A DNA stretch of 64,000 bases from Corynebacterium sp. HMSC29G08 (GTDB lineage Bacteria; Actinomycetota; Actinomycetes; Mycobacteriales; Mycobacteriaceae): assembly GCF_001806875.1 (NCBI RefSeq), contig NZ_KV786211.1:155643-219642 (forward strand), read 5' to 3'. The position numbers were made by a program, and so were the translations under genes. Position 1 is the first letter of the stretch. The number at the start of each line of letters is the position of its first letter. Below, piece by piece: positions 8,829-21,804 of this stretch. The notes beneath the pieces are model-generated. The model worked only from the letters and a program-made list of their open reading frames with translations. It was not told where the DNA came from and did no database searches.

Positions 8829-9782
8829 TTCCAAGACCACTGAACCAGTAGTCTTGCGCGCCTGGAGATCCTCGTGTGCCGTACGGGCTTCAGACAACGG
8901 GTACGGCGGGTGAATACGGATGTTCAGCGTTCCCTCTTCCACAGCCCTAGCGACAGCTTGGGCGCGCATGCGGAACTCATCATCAGTAGCGGTGTAGTCG
9001 TCCAACTTCGGACGAGTGAGAAATAACGAGCCAGCCTGATTGAGCTGCTGGATAGAAAATGGCGGCACATCGCCAGAGGCTGAGCCAAAGGAAGCAACCA
9101 TGCCGCGGGGGCGGCACACCTCCAACGCGAAATCGAACGTATCCGCGCCGACGCCATCGAAGACAACATCCACGCCTTCGCCGCCATTGGCTTCCTTAAT
9201 CTGAGCCGCTAAATCATCGCCGTAGCGAAAGACCTGCGTGGCCCCGGCTTCAGCCGCCAACGCTTCCTTTTCGGCGGAGGAGACCACTGAGAACACGCGG
9301 GCCCCCTTGGCCGCTGCCATTTGCGTGAGCATCAGCCCCACACCACCGGCGCCAGCAGTGACAACCAAAGACGTCTCATTGGTAACTGGATAGACGGATT
9401 CCACCAAGTAGTGCGACGTCATGCCCTGCAACAGCATTGATGCGGCAACAGGCTCGCTGACGCCCTCAGGCACGGCAACCACGCGGCCGCGGTCTACAAC
9501 CACCTGTTCGGCGTAGGAACCAGGGCCCCGGTTCCACGCGACAACGGTTCCCTCGGCGATTTCGCCCAAGGGGTCGTGCACCACACGACCACAGCCCTCA
9601 GAGCCGGGGATGTACGGCACCTCTTGAGGGTAGGTGCCGGAGCGGAAATAGGTGTCGATGTAGTTGATGCCGGCATACGTGACGTCGATAAGCAACTGCC
9701 CCTTCGACGGATTCGGAGCCTCTACATCGGTGTACTCGAGGACTTCAGGGCCGCCGTGGCGGCTAACCAAAATAGCTTTCAT
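8817..9782 (-). CDS. qor: quinone oxidoreductase (zeta-crystallin-like MDR)
   Basis: 321 aa medium-chain dehydrogenase/reductase without zinc-binding cysteines. Motifs: YIDTYFRSGTYP and PGSEGCGRV in the catalytic domain, the cofactor motif TAGAGGVGLMLTQ near residues 147-160, and DVVFDGVGADTF. Predicted to reduce quinones with NADPH. The ATG at 9782 begins MKAILVSRHGG, the standard N-terminus; the frame extends upstream into ctaA without support. It follows ctaA by one nucleotide on the same strand, as in Mycobacterium where Qor lies in this locus. Confidence 0.9.
   Translation of the reverse strand: MKAILVSRHGGPEVLEYTDVEAPNPSKGQLLIDVTYAGINYIDTYFRSGTYPQEVPYIPGSEGCGRVVHDPLGEIAEGTVVAWNRGPGSYAEQVVVDRGRVVAVPEGVSEPVAASMLLQGMTSHYLVESVYPVTNETSLVVTAGAGGVGLMLTQMAAAKGARVFSVVSSAEKEALAAEAGATQVFRYGDDLAAQIKEANGGEGVDVVFDGVGADTFDFALEVCRPRGMVASFGSASGDVPPFSIQQLNQAGSLFLTRPKLDDYTATDDEFRMRAQAVARAVEEGTLNIRIHPPYPLSEARTAHEDLQARKTTGSVVLEVQR
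9681..9694 (+). repeat. dispersed 14-bp word, exact copy
   Basis: GACGTCGATAAGCA inside qor; coding strand reads LLIDV. Confidence 0.85.
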
Positions 9783-9783
9783 G

Positions 9784-10737
9784 TCACACAAGGGTAGGCA
9801 AACGGCGCCGCCCATGTGCGTAAAGGAATGCGGAAAATGCCACGACTGCGGAACTCATCGCAATATGCGCAGGAATAGTCCAGCGCGGAACACCCAACTG
9901 GAACTGGATAACACCGATAGCCCACTGCACCAGAATCAGCAGGATGAGCACGATCGCCGTGTTATATGCATCCTTCGGGCCCTTATTCCTACGCAGCAGG
10001 AAGAAGGCCACCAGCGTGAAGATCAAGTAGATGTACATACACGCGGCGTGAACGTACGCCAGCATCGCGGTGTCAAGCTGCAGACGGCCCTCCATACCCA
10101 CGCCGGAGTCGCCCGAGTGCGGGCCAGAGCCCGTGACCATCGTGCCGGTAACCAAGACAAAGCACAGTGCGATAGCAGCGGCCAGTGCCATCCAGCGAAT
10201 TGGCTCGGGGTAGCGCTGCGTCGGGGTAGCGGAGTCCGTCTCAGCGATGCGCATGTACAAAATCGCTGCGATCCATACAAGCACCATGGACGGCAGGAAG
10301 TGGATGGCCACAGCCCACCACTTCAAATCCAAATGCACGGAAATGCCGCCGATGACAGCTTGGAGTACTACGCCGATGAAGGACGCCCACGCGAGGTTCT
10401 TAATCGTCTTGGAACGCTTCGCGTTGACTACTGCAATGAGTACTGCCACTGCAGCGGCGGCAACCACAAACGCCAGCAAACGGTTACCAAACTCGATGGC
10501 CTGGTGGATCCAGGGCGCAGCACCTTCCACTGGGACAAGTGAGCCTTCGTGGCACAGTGGCCACGTATCACAGCCCAAGCCGGAGCCGGTGACGCGTACC
10601 AAAGACCCTGTGACGGTAATGCCGCCCTGGCAAATCAGCAGAATCAAAGCAAGGATGCGCTGAAAGCGAACCGTTGGATTCTGCCATACGGCTAACAGCG
10701 GGGAGCGGTTATTGTGTTCGGCGACTGGCGCGGTCAC
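9784..10737 (-). CDS. ctaA: heme A synthase
   Basis: 317 aa membrane protein converting heme O to heme A for cytochrome aa3. Eight hydrophobic segments in two four-helix halves are seen; the first half carries the extracellular Cys pair (GLGCDTWPLC) and conserved His residues (IHQAIEFGNRL, AIHFL), the second TGSGPHSGD. I chose GTG 10737: AAAGGA lies 6 nt upstream; an ATG five codons earlier has none. Separated from the upstream ABC permease by 60 bp, so it may share or own a promoter. Pairs functionally with ctaB. Confidence 0.92.
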   Translation of the reverse strand: MTAPVAEHNNRSPLLAVWQNPTVRFQRILALILLICQGGITVTGSLVRVTGSGLGCDTWPLCHEGSLVPVEGAAPWIHQAIEFGNRLLAFVVAAAAVAVLIAVVNAKRSKTIKNLAWASFIGVVLQAVIGGISVHLDLKWWAVAIHFLPSMVLVWIAAILYMRIAETDSATPTQRYPEPIRWMALAAAIALCFVLVTGTMVTGSGPHSGDSGVGMEGRLQLDTAMLAYVHAACMYIYLIFTLVAFFLLRRNKGPKDAYNTAIVLILLILVQWAIGVIQFQLGVPRWTIPAHIAMSSAVVAFSAFLYAHGRRRLPTLV

Positions 10738-10797
10738 AGGGGGTCCTTTCAAACTTTCGGACGATAGTTTCGTCGTTGGTTGAAAGTGTATCGGACC

Positions 10798-11568
10798 TTA
10801 GCCGTCGAAACGGAACCAGCGCGCTGCAGCTGTAACACCAATGGCCGCCCACACTGCAAGGGAGATCCACGCCAGGGTGTTGAATCCACCTTGCAACGCC
10901 TGCGTAAGCGCGCTGGCAAGCGCAACCGTGGGCACGGCGTTCCACCAGCCTGCGTGGGCAAGATCACCGGAATAGGCCACCCAGCCGAGAACGCCCATTA
11001 ACACGATCCAGAACAGGTTGGCCAGCGCAAGCACCATTTCAGACGACAGTGTGCCGCCCATGAGCAAGCCGAGTGAGGTAAATACCGCAACGCCGACTAA
11101 CAGCGTGGCAAGGCCCAAAACCGCACCAGCGATGCCGACGCGCCAACCAAGGAAAGCGGCAATCGTGCCCAAGATCACTAACTGTAGCCCCACCATGGAC
11201 AGCACGCCGATGATCTTGCCAGCGATGATCACCCACGGCGGCACGCCAGAAGCCCCGGCGCGCTTCAACGCCCCGTATCTGCGGTCAAATGCCAGCGAAA
11301 TGGCTTGGCCTGTAAAACCGGCGGAGGTTGCGGCGACGGCAAAGACCATGGGGACGAGCTTGTCAAAGCCCGTGTCGCCAAAAATGGGCACAACTGCCGC
11401 GGCGATGAGCAGGCCGGCAGGCACTATGACGTTGAGTAGCAGTTGCTCCCCGTGGCGCAGCATGAGCTTGGACTCGATGAGCCCCTGAGCTGCGGCCATC
11501 TTGCCAAAGCTGGCGCGTTGTGGCTGTGGTGTGAAGATGCCGTCTTCCAAGGTGGTGTGGTGGGCCAT
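10798..11568 (-). CDS. ABC-2 type exporter, permease subunit
   Basis: 256 aa with about six membrane spans (first around residues 45-65, last near 235-250) and an N-terminal cytoplasmic stretch, like ABC-2 permeases. It lies 2 nt after its ATPase on the same strand with GAGGAG before the ATG. This ABC pair between mptB and ctaA corresponds in position to Rv1457c-Rv1458c of M. tuberculosis. The substrate cannot be read from sequence; neighbours suggest a link to envelope or cytochrome oxidase biogenesis, but that is only inference. Confidence 0.85.
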   Translation of the reverse strand: MAHHTTLEDGIFTPQPQRASFGKMAAAQGLIESKLMLRHGEQLLLNVIVPAGLLIAAAVVPIFGDTGFDKLVPMVFAVAATSAGFTGQAISLAFDRRYGALKRAGASGVPPWVIIAGKIIGVLSMVGLQLVILGTIAAFLGWRVGIAGAVLGLATLLVGVAVFTSLGLLMGGTLSSEMVLALANLFWIVLMGVLGWVAYSGDLAHAGWWNAVPTVALASALTQALQGGFNTLAWISLAVWAAIGVTAAARWFRFDG

Positions 11569-11570
11569 GG

Positions 11571-12494
11571 TTAGCTCCTCAGCTCTCGTCCGGTGATGTC
11601 CAAGAAGACGTCTTCTAGTGTGCGGTGGGCAACCCGCAGGTTGCGGATGAGTACCTTCTGGTTTGCCGCTTCAGCAGCGACGGCGGCAATGACATCCGGG
11701 CAAGCCTCGCCCAGAATGCGGTAGTGCATTTGGCGGCTTTGCTCAGCTTGCAGGTTAAAACCTTGCAACGACGCGTTCAATGCGGCCAAGTCCAGGTTCT
11801 CCGATGTGGCAAAGGTGACGACGGGGAAGTCCTGGTGGTTGGTCAGTGCGGCCGGGGTGCCTTGGGCGACGACCTGGCCGCGGTCCACGATCACGACGTA
11901 ATCAGCAAGGCTTTCAGCCTCATCCATCAGGTGGGTGGTGAGGATGACCGTGGTGCCGTCGCGACGCAGCGCGTCAATAATGTCCCACACCGCCATCCGG
12001 GATTGTGCGTCCATGCCTGCAGTCGGCTCGTCCAGAAACACCAGCTCCGGCCTGCCGATAATGGCAAGGGCGAGTGAGAGGCGCTGCTGCTGCCCGCCAG
12101 AAAGCCGCCGGTAGGTGGTCTTCGCAGCTCCCTGCAGGCCAAGAAGTTCAAGCAGCCAGTCGGGGTCGTGTGGGTTGACGTTGTAGGAGGCTGCGAGGTT
12201 GAGCATTTCGCGCACCGTTGTTCCGGAGTAGGAGCCGCCTCCTTGGAGCATGATGCCGATGCGCTCGCGCACTGCCTGCGGTTGCGTCGCCGGGTTAAGC
12301 CCCAGCACGCTGATGGTGCCGGATGTTGGCTTTGAAAAACCCTCGCACATGTCCAGGGTGGTGGACTTGCCTGCCCCGTTTGGTCCTAAGAGTGCGAGGA
12401 CTTCACCGCGTGTGGCGGTGAAACTTAGGTTATTCACCGCGGTTTTTTCACCGAACCGTTTAACTACGGAATCGACTACGAGCGCTTCTGCCAT
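11571..12494 (-). CDS. ABC transporter ATP-binding protein
   Basis: 307 aa single nucleotide-binding domain of the DRA/ABC-2 class. Walker A GPNGAGKST (about residues 38-46), Q-loop MLQGGG, signature LSGGQQQRL, Walker B LVFLDEPTAGMD and H-loop TTHLMDEAE are intact. The C-terminal 80 residues match the DUF4162-like extension of drug-exporter ATPases. Its ATG lies inside the 3' end of mptB (35-nt overlap), implying co-transcription mptB-ATPase-permease. Confidence 0.9.
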   Translation of the reverse strand: MAEALVVDSVVKRFGEKTAVNNLSFTATRGEVLALLGPNGAGKSTTLDMCEGFSKPTSGTISVLGLNPATQPQAVRERIGIMLQGGGSYSGTTVREMLNLAASYNVNPHDPDWLLELLGLQGAAKTTYRRLSGGQQQRLSLALAIIGRPELVFLDEPTAGMDAQSRMAVWDIIDALRRDGTTVILTTHLMDEAESLADYVVIVDRGQVVAQGTPAALTNHQDFPVVTFATSENLDLAALNASLQGFNLQAEQSRQMHYRILGEACPDVIAAVAAEAANQKVLIRNLRVAHRTLEDVFLDITGRELRS

Positions 12495-13842
12495 GATTGG
12501 CTATCCTAACTAGCCGCATCAGAAATACTCCAATAACGCACAGTGTTGCGGTTAGCAGGTAAATCGCGGCAACTTCGGTTGGTTCGAGTGCCTGGCCTCG
12601 CGGCAGTGCCAGGAAGCAGAACAGCACTGATGGTGCGATGAGCTTTTTGCTTCTCGACGCCACGTGCAACCCCCATCCCGCCAACACCACTATCGCCCAC
12701 AACGGATACCAGGGCTGCACAACGGGAAAGAGTGCAACCATGCCGAGGTTGGCCAAACCAAGGCCGCCTAATGGGTGGATGCGTGCGTGGTAGGTGGCGA
12801 AAAGCGCGGCACCCATGACCGCGCCTGCCAGCACAAGGCCTATGGCTTGTACAGCATGTTGATGCCCTAGTGCGCGGCCGATAAGTGAGGTTATAGACAA
12901 CCAACTGTTTGTCTGCGCCGATGCAGTTTGGGCGGCGATCCAGCCGAAGCCGGTGCCAGTCATCGCGGAGGTGCCAAACGCAGTACCGGCAAAGACTGAG
13001 GCTTCCACAGCTGCAGCGACGAGGATGGGCGCTGGAATGCTGCGGCGTTTGAGCCGGCGAGCCATCACCATGCCGGCAAAGCCAAGAGCGGGCAGACCTG
13101 CCGACTTTACTAATCCTCCAGCTGAGATGAGTGCCGCGCCGCCAAGGGCACTGGGAGGTGAGGAGTGGCGCAGCGCGATTTTCAGGCCGACAAGCACAAA
13201 TGCAAGCATGAGCGCGTCATTATGTGCACCGCCCACAAAATGGATCAGCGCCAAGGGGTTCAACACACCCAACAGCAGCGCGCGTGGGGATTTCAGCGAC
13301 CACGCGATAGCTAGGGTTGCGCCGAAGGCTACCGCTCGATGTAGGGCAATTCCCGCGATCATGTGCTCCTGACTGAGCGTTGCTATCACCCCGGAAATGC
13401 CGGTAGCAACCGGCCCATAGGGGCTTGGTGTTGTTGCCCACAAACTGTCTACGGCCTGCGCTAACGGGTCGTGTGTGCCAAGGAGGGCTAGTGGGCCCGC
13501 AGCGTATGGGTCTAGACCGCGAGCAACCGCAGCACCTTGCGCAAGGTAGGAGTAGACGTCGCGGGAGAACAGTGGCGCTGCGACAAGCAGGGGAGCGGCC
13601 CACCAGAAATACGTCACCATGAGGCTGCGGCGAGAGTGCCCTTTCTGGCCCAGCAGCATCAACCACGCCAAGCAGAGAAGGACTACGCCGAAAAGGGTAA
13701 TGGCGGAGGTGGGGATCAACGTGGCGTCGATAAGCAGAGGCTCTGGCAATGCGCCAGAGGACCAACTGGAAACCGCAACAAGCCCACTGCTAATGGTGCC
13801 CAACCAGCGAGGGTGGGCGGATTGCAGCAGCGAGCGAGACAC
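12460..13842 (-). CDS. mptB: MptB-type alpha-(1->6)-mannopyranosyltransferase
   Basis: 460 aa polytopic GT-C glycosyltransferase, predicted to build the mannan core of lipomannan/lipoarabinomannan from polyprenyl-phosphomannose. Evidence: more than ten hydrophobic segments and, after the second span, the GT-C type SRDVYSYLAQG motif with the acidic residue. The location directly upstream of divergent sufR matches Rv1459c/Rv1460. The GTG start at 13842 lies 7 nt after a perfect TACAAT -10 (13855-13850), pointing to a leaderless mRNA. It is somewhat shorter than mycobacterial MptB, with a short N-terminus. Confidence 0.85.
   Translation of the reverse strand: MSRSLLQSAHPRWLGTISSGLVAVSSWSSGALPEPLLIDATLIPTSAITLFGVVLLCLAWLMLLGQKGHSRRSLMVTYFWWAAPLLVAAPLFSRDVYSYLAQGAAVARGLDPYAAGPLALLGTHDPLAQAVDSLWATTPSPYGPVATGISGVIATLSQEHMIAGIALHRAVAFGATLAIAWSLKSPRALLLGVLNPLALIHFVGGAHNDALMLAFVLVGLKIALRHSSPPSALGGAALISAGGLVKSAGLPALGFAGMVMARRLKRRSIPAPILVAAAVEASVFAGTAFGTSAMTGTGFGWIAAQTASAQTNSWLSITSLIGRALGHQHAVQAIGLVLAGAVMGAALFATYHARIHPLGGLGLANLGMVALFPVVQPWYPLWAIVVLAGWGLHVASRSKKLIAPSVLFCFLALPRGQALEPTEVAAIYLLTATLCVIGVFLMRLVRIANHGRSARSRFRS
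13723..13736 (+). repeat. dispersed 14-bp word, exact copy
   Basis: GGCGTCGATAAGCA inside mptB; coding strand reads LLIDA. Confidence 0.85.
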
Positions 13843-13886
13843 GACGGCGATTGTAGGATGCCCTTAGGGACGGAATGAATTAAGAC

Positions 13887-13901
13887 ACACTAGTGTTGTG
13901 G
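13887..13901 (+). promoter_or_regulatory. SufR-like operator
   Basis: The sequence ACACT-AGTGT-TGTGG fits the mycobacterial SufR inverted-repeat motif ACACT-N5-TGTGA with one mismatch; the left part is also a perfect 10-bp palindrome (ACACTAGTGT, 13887-13896). It contains a TAGTGT -10-like box and stands 39 nt before the sufR ATG, suiting autorepression of the suf operon. Confidence 0.6.
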
Positions 13902-13939
13902 AAAGTGCCCAGACAGTACATGCGAAGGAAGGTGGAACG

Positions 13940-14614
13940 ATGGTGGACCGCAGCCGCAGCGTTGGCGGCGACACACGTCGGGAAGTCATGACGCAATTGC
14001 TTGGGCGCGGGCCTGTCAGTGCCTCTGAACTTGGAGAGGTTCTTGGTCTCTCAGCCGCCGGAGTGCGTAGGCACCTCGACGCGCTGGTAGAAGAGGGACT
14101 GGCGCAAATCTGCGAACCAAACGCCGTAGCCGGTGCCGAAGTTGGGCGAGGCCGCCCAGCGAAGCACTACCGGCTTACGCAGCTGGGGCGCAGCCAGTTT
14201 GGCAATAGCTACGACGTGCTGGCGCTCGACGCGCTTGACGCGCTCGAGCAGCTCGGCGGGGAGGAAGCGGTGCGTGCGTTTGCAAGACGCCGCGCTGAAA
14301 CCATCCTCGGCGGCGTCGATGCCAACGGTGACGTGGAAGATGTGGTGGACCAAGTAGTCGCGGCTTTTGAGGCACACGGCTACACGGCAACCGCGAGCCG
14401 CGCAGCCGGAGGCGTGCAGATCTGCCAGCACCACTGCCCAGTACAGTCGGTCGCTGCGGCCCACCCTGAGCTGTGCGAGGCTGAGCATGAAGCGATCTCT
14501 GAGCTGGTGGGCAGCCATGTGCAACCACTAGCTCTGATTGCGGACGGCAACGGGCTTTGCACCACAAACATCCCGCTGAACACGGGGAACTACCACACAA
14601 ATAATGAAAGCTAA
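13940..14614 (+). CDS. sufR: Fe-S cluster-sensing transcriptional repressor SufR
   Basis: 224 aa winged-helix regulator heading the suf operon. The N-terminal HTH (SASELGEVLGLSAAGVRRHL, about residues 27-46) binds DNA. The C-terminal half has CQHHC and a third Cys 13 residues later (pattern C-x3-C-x12-C), the ligand pattern for the [4Fe-4S] cluster of mycobacterial SufR. ATG 13940 is preceded by GAAGGAAGG; an upstream GTG (13898) lies inside the probable operator and is rejected. It is followed by sufB after 12 nt. Expected role: repress the operon when Fe-S supply is sufficient. Confidence 0.93.
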   Translation: MVDRSRSVGGDTRREVMTQLLGRGPVSASELGEVLGLSAAGVRRHLDALVEEGLAQICEPNAVAGAEVGRGRPAKHYRLTQLGRSQFGNSYDVLALDALDALEQLGGEEAVRAFARRRAETILGGVDANGDVEDVVDQVVAAFEAHGYTATASRAAGGVQICQHHCPVQSVAAAHPELCEAEHEAISELVGSHVQPLALIADGNGLCTTNIPLNTGNYHTNNES

Positions 14615-14626
14615 GGAGCGGAAACG

Positions 14627-16072
<1,446 letters not shown>

Positions 16073-16073
16073 G

Positions 16074-17255
16074 TTGACTTCGACCAAAACCGTTATTGAC
16101 CCTGTTGGTAACGCAACGACGCACAACAACAAGGGTGATTTGTTCCAGTCCTTCAACGTGGAGGATTTCCCAGTTCCGGGTGGACGCGATGAGGTGTGGC
16201 GTTTCATTTCGCTGCGCAGGATCCGCGGTCTGCACGACGGTACGTTCCCCACGCAGGTTTCGGAGCAGCTGCGTATCGACGCTCCGTCGAACGTAACCAT
16301 CGAAAAGCTGGCAAACGACGATGGGCGTCTGCGTGTTGCTGGCGGACCGGTAGACCGTGTTGCCGCACAGGCGTGGAGCGCAGCCGAGCACGGAACGCTG
16401 ATTTCCGTACCGGCGGATGCGGTGCTGGATGCGCCGATTGAGATCACCATCACCGGCGCAGGCGTTGACGCGACGACGTTCAGTACCATTCTGGTGCAAA
16501 CCGGCCGCCACTCCCAGGCGACCGTGATTGTGCGCTACGAAGGTTCCGGCACGCACGCAGATAATGTGAACTGGCACATCGGTGAGGGCTCACATGTCAA
16601 CGCGATTGTGGATACGGAGTGGCAGCTGGATGCTGTCCACATTGGTCAGCAGTCCATCATGGTTGAGCGCGACGCTGTGCTGCGCCACATCGTTGCCGCG
16701 TTCGGCGGCGAGGTTGTACGCCTCACCCCACGCGTGACCTTTGAGGCCCCGGGCGCGGATGTGGAGCTGACGGGCGTCTACTTCGCTGATGCTGGCCAGT
16801 ACATTGAAAACCGCATGCTGGTGGACCACTCGGTGCCAAACTGCCGCTCTAATGTGCTGTACAAGGGCGCACTGCAGGGCAATAAAGAATCCGGCCTGCC
16901 GGAGGCACGCACCTGCTGGGTTGGCGATGTCCTGATTCGTGCAGAAGCCAAAGGCACTGACACCTACGAAACCAACCGCAACCTGGTGCTGACCGATGGG
17001 GCTCGTGCCGATGCGATCCCGAACCTGGAGATTGAAACCGGCCAGATTGCGGGTGCAGGCCACGCCGCTACCGTTGGTCGTTTTGACGAGGAGCAGATCT
17101 TCTACCTGCGCTCCCGCGGTATCCCGGAGCAGGAAGCAACGCGCCTGATCATCCGCGGCTTCTTCAACGAGGTCCTGAACCAGATTCCGGTGGAATCCGT
17201 GCGTGATGAATTGATTGCACGTGTCGCCGGCGAGCTCGAGCTGAACAACAACTAA
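16074..17255 (+). CDS. sufD: Fe-S cluster assembly protein SufD
   Basis: 393 aa partner of SufB in SufBC2D. It shares the C-terminal SufB/SufD core ([22 protein letters not shown]) and has [11 protein letters not shown] at the N-terminus, a SufD hallmark. The start is a TTG one base after the sufB stop, with GAAGGA about 13 nt upstream inside sufB; no better ATG exists nearby. Functional role: with SufC, iron acquisition and cluster assembly. Confidence 0.95.
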   Translation: MTSTKTVIDPVGNATTHNNKGDLFQSFNVEDFPVPGGRDEVWRFISLRRIRGLHDGTFPTQVSEQLRIDAPSNVTIEKLANDDGRLRVAGGPVDRVAAQAWSAAEHGTLISVPADAVLDAPIEITITGAGVDATTFSTILVQTGRHSQATVIVRYEGSGTHADNVNWHIGEGSHVNAIVDTEWQLDAVHIGQQSIMVERDAVLRHIVAAFGGEVVRLTPRVTFEAPGADVELTGVYFADAGQYIENRMLVDHSVPNCRSNVLYKGALQGNKESGLPEARTCWVGDVLIRAEAKGTDTYETNRNLVLTDGARADAIPNLEIETGQIAGAGHAATVGRFDEEQIFYLRSRGIPEQEATRLIIRGFFNEVLNQIPVESVRDELIARVAGELELNNN

Positions 17256-17268
17256 AGGAAACGTTTAT

Positions 17269-19723
<2,455 letters not shown>

Positions 19724-19726
19724 CCG

Positions 19727-20092
19727 ATGGCTGAAGAAACACAGCGCCCAGCGCAAACCGAAGAGCAGCTCAAGCTTGTCGGCGAAGTGGAGGAGTACCT
19801 GCACGACGTCATCGACCCAGAGCTTGGCATCAACGTTGTCGACCTCGGTTTGGTCTATGACGTGTGGGTTGAAGAGCGTGACGGCGCTGACGTCGCCGTG
19901 GTTAATATGACACTGACTTCGCCGGCATGTCCGCTGACCGATGTGATTGAGGAGCAGGCGCGCGCGGCGGTTGTGAACAACACCGGCGCCGAAGACCTGG
20001 AGATCAACTGGGTGTGGATGCCGCCGTGGGGCCCGCAGTTCATCACAGAAGAAGGCCGTGAGCAGCTGCGAGCCCTCGGATTCGCGGTGTAA
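19727..20092 (+). CDS. sufT: SufT-type Fe-S maturation protein (DUF59/MIP18)
   Basis: 121 aa MIP18-family protein. Family features: DVIDPELGINVVDLGLVYDV, VNMTLTSPACPLTDVIEEQ with the conserved Cys, and WMPPWGPQFITEEGREQLRALGF. It starts 3 nt after sufU with GGAGGA upstream, closing the suf operon as Rv1466 does in M. tuberculosis. Family members help insert Fe-S clusters into target proteins. Confidence 0.93.
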   Translation: MAEETQRPAQTEEQLKLVGEVEEYLHDVIDPELGINVVDLGLVYDVWVEERDGADVAVVNMTLTSPACPLTDVIEEQARAAVVNNTGAEDLEINWVWMPPWGPQFITEEGREQLRALGFAV

Positions 20093-20129
20093 CACGCTAA
20101 TTGGCAGGAGTTTTTCGGCAGCTTGACCA

Positions 20130-20149
20130 GGCTTGTAAGGTAACAAGCC
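20130..20149. promoter_or_regulatory. inverted repeat abutting the ABC-F start codon
   Basis: GGCTTGT-AAGGTA-ACAAGCC, perfect 7-bp arms, ends immediately before the GTG at 20150. It contains the TAAGGT -10-like box (20136-20141), so the repeat spans the -10 and the probable transcription start of a leaderless gene. Confidence 0.6.
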
Positions 20150-21778
20150 GTGATTGTCACTAATGATCTCGAGGTCCGCGTCGGGGCTCGCACGTTGTTG
20201 ACCGCACCTGGTCAACACCTGCGCGTCCAGCCGGGCGACCGCATCGGACTGGTGGGCCGCAACGGTGCAGGCAAAACCACCACCATGCGCATCTTGGCGG
20301 GGGAGACCGAGCCCTACGGCGGAACGGTAACCCGCTCGGGTGAGATCGGTTACCTCCCGCAGGATTCAAAAGAAGGTGACATCGAGCAGACTGCGCGTGA
20401 ACGTGTGCTCTCCGCCCGCGGCCTGGACGCAATCCAACGCTCCATGGCGAAACAGCAGGCCATCATGGAAGTCACCGAGGGCGCTGAGCGCGACAAGGCG
20501 ATTGCCAAATACTCACGTTTAGAGGAGCGCTATCAGGCGCTCGGGGGATACGAAGCGAATGCGGAGGCTGCCCAGATCTGCGACAACCTCGGCCTGCCTG
20601 GTCGCGTGCTGGACCAGCAGCTGAAGACTCTTTCCGGCGGTCAGCGCCGTCGCGTGGAGCTTGCCCAAATCTTGTTTGCCTCCCGCTCCGGTTCAGGCAA
20701 GTCCGCTACCACATTGCTTCTAGACGAGCCGACGAACCACCTCGACGCCGACTCCATCACTTGGCTGCGTAGCTTCTTGTCCAAGCACGAAGGTGGGTTG
20801 ATCATGATCTCCCACGACGTTGAGCTGCTGGACGACGTATGTAATAAAGTCTGGTTCCTCGATGCGGTTCGTGCCGAGGCAGACGTGTACAACATGGGTT
20901 TCAGTACCTACCAAAAAGCGCGCGCTGAGGACGAGGCGCGCCGTCGCCGCGAGCGTGCCAACGCAGAGAAGAAGGCCTCCGCGCTTCAGAAGCAGGCCGC
21001 CAAACTCGGAGCGAAAGCCACCAAAGCCGCCGCTGCAAAGCAGATGCTGGCGCGTGCAGACCGCATGATGAGCGAGCTTGATGAGATCCGCGTGGCGGAC
21101 AAGTTCGCGTCCATCAAATTCCCCGAGCCAGCGCCGTGCGGCAAGACGCCGCTGTACGGCAAGGGTCTGACCAAGATGTACGGCTCGCTTGAAGTGTTCG
21201 CCGGTGTTGATCTGGCCATTGATAAAGGTTCCCGAGTCGTTGTCTTAGGCACCAACGGTGCAGGTAAAACGACGCTGCTCAAGCTACTGGCTGGTGTTGA
21301 GCGCACCGACGGCGAGGGCGGCCTCGTGTCGGGACACGGCCTGAAGATTGGGTACTTTGCGCAGGAACACGACACAATTGACAGCGACAAGAGCGTCTGG
21401 GAGAACACCATCGAGGCCTGCCCAGATGCTGGTCAGCAGGACCTGCGCGGCTTGCTCGGCGCCTTCATGTTCTCTGGCGACAAGCTCGAGCAGCCGGCCG
21501 GCACGCTCTCTGGTGGTGAGAAGACGCGCCTTGCGCTCGCCACGCTTGTTTCCTCCCGAGCGAACGTGCTGCTGCTTGATGAGCCCACAAACAACCTCGA
21601 CCCACAATCACGCGAGCAGGTGCTAGACGCGCTGAAAACGTATACCGGTGCCGTCGTTCTGGTTACGCACGACCCGGGTGCCGTGCGTGCCTTGGAGCCG
21701 GAGCGCGTGATCATCATGCCGGAGGGTGACGAGGACCTGTGGAGTGACGAATATATGGAAATCGTGGAACTGGCATGA
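20150..21778 (+). CDS. ABC-F family ATPase (ribosome-associated, Uup/EttA-like)
   Basis: 542 aa soluble protein with two ABC domains and no membrane spans. First domain: GRNGAGKTT, LSGGQRRRVELAQ, LLLDEPTNHLD; second: GTNGAGKTTLLKLL, LSGGEKTRLALAT, LLLDEPTNNLD. The lysine/alanine-rich linker (about residues 255-315) is the P-site tRNA interaction motif of ABC-F factors. Position after sufT corresponds to Rv1473. Such proteins act on the ribosome in translation quality control or antibiotic protection; which role applies here cannot be told. GTG start abuts an inverted repeat; no Shine-Dalgarno is needed if leaderless. Confidence 0.92.
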   Translation: MIVTNDLEVRVGARTLLTAPGQHLRVQPGDRIGLVGRNGAGKTTTMRILAGETEPYGGTVTRSGEIGYLPQDSKEGDIEQTARERVLSARGLDAIQRSMAKQQAIMEVTEGAERDKAIAKYSRLEERYQALGGYEANAEAAQICDNLGLPGRVLDQQLKTLSGGQRRRVELAQILFASRSGSGKSATTLLLDEPTNHLDADSITWLRSFLSKHEGGLIMISHDVELLDDVCNKVWFLDAVRAEADVYNMGFSTYQKARAEDEARRRRERANAEKKASALQKQAAKLGAKATKAAAAKQMLARADRMMSELDEIRVADKFASIKFPEPAPCGKTPLYGKGLTKMYGSLEVFAGVDLAIDKGSRVVVLGTNGAGKTTLLKLLAGVERTDGEGGLVSGHGLKIGYFAQEHDTIDSDKSVWENTIEACPDAGQQDLRGLLGAFMFSGDKLEQPAGTLSGGEKTRLALATLVSSRANVLLLDEPTNNLDPQSREQVLDALKTYTGAVVLVTHDPGAVRALEPERVIIMPEGDEDLWSDEYMEIVELA

Positions 21779-21804
21779 AACTCCCTGTGAATTAGTGCAA
21801 AGGC

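Noticed and set aside
9664-10542. 292-codon plus-strand frame across qor/ctaA
   Set aside because: Runs antisense through the conserved helices of CtaA and the start of Qor; no support.
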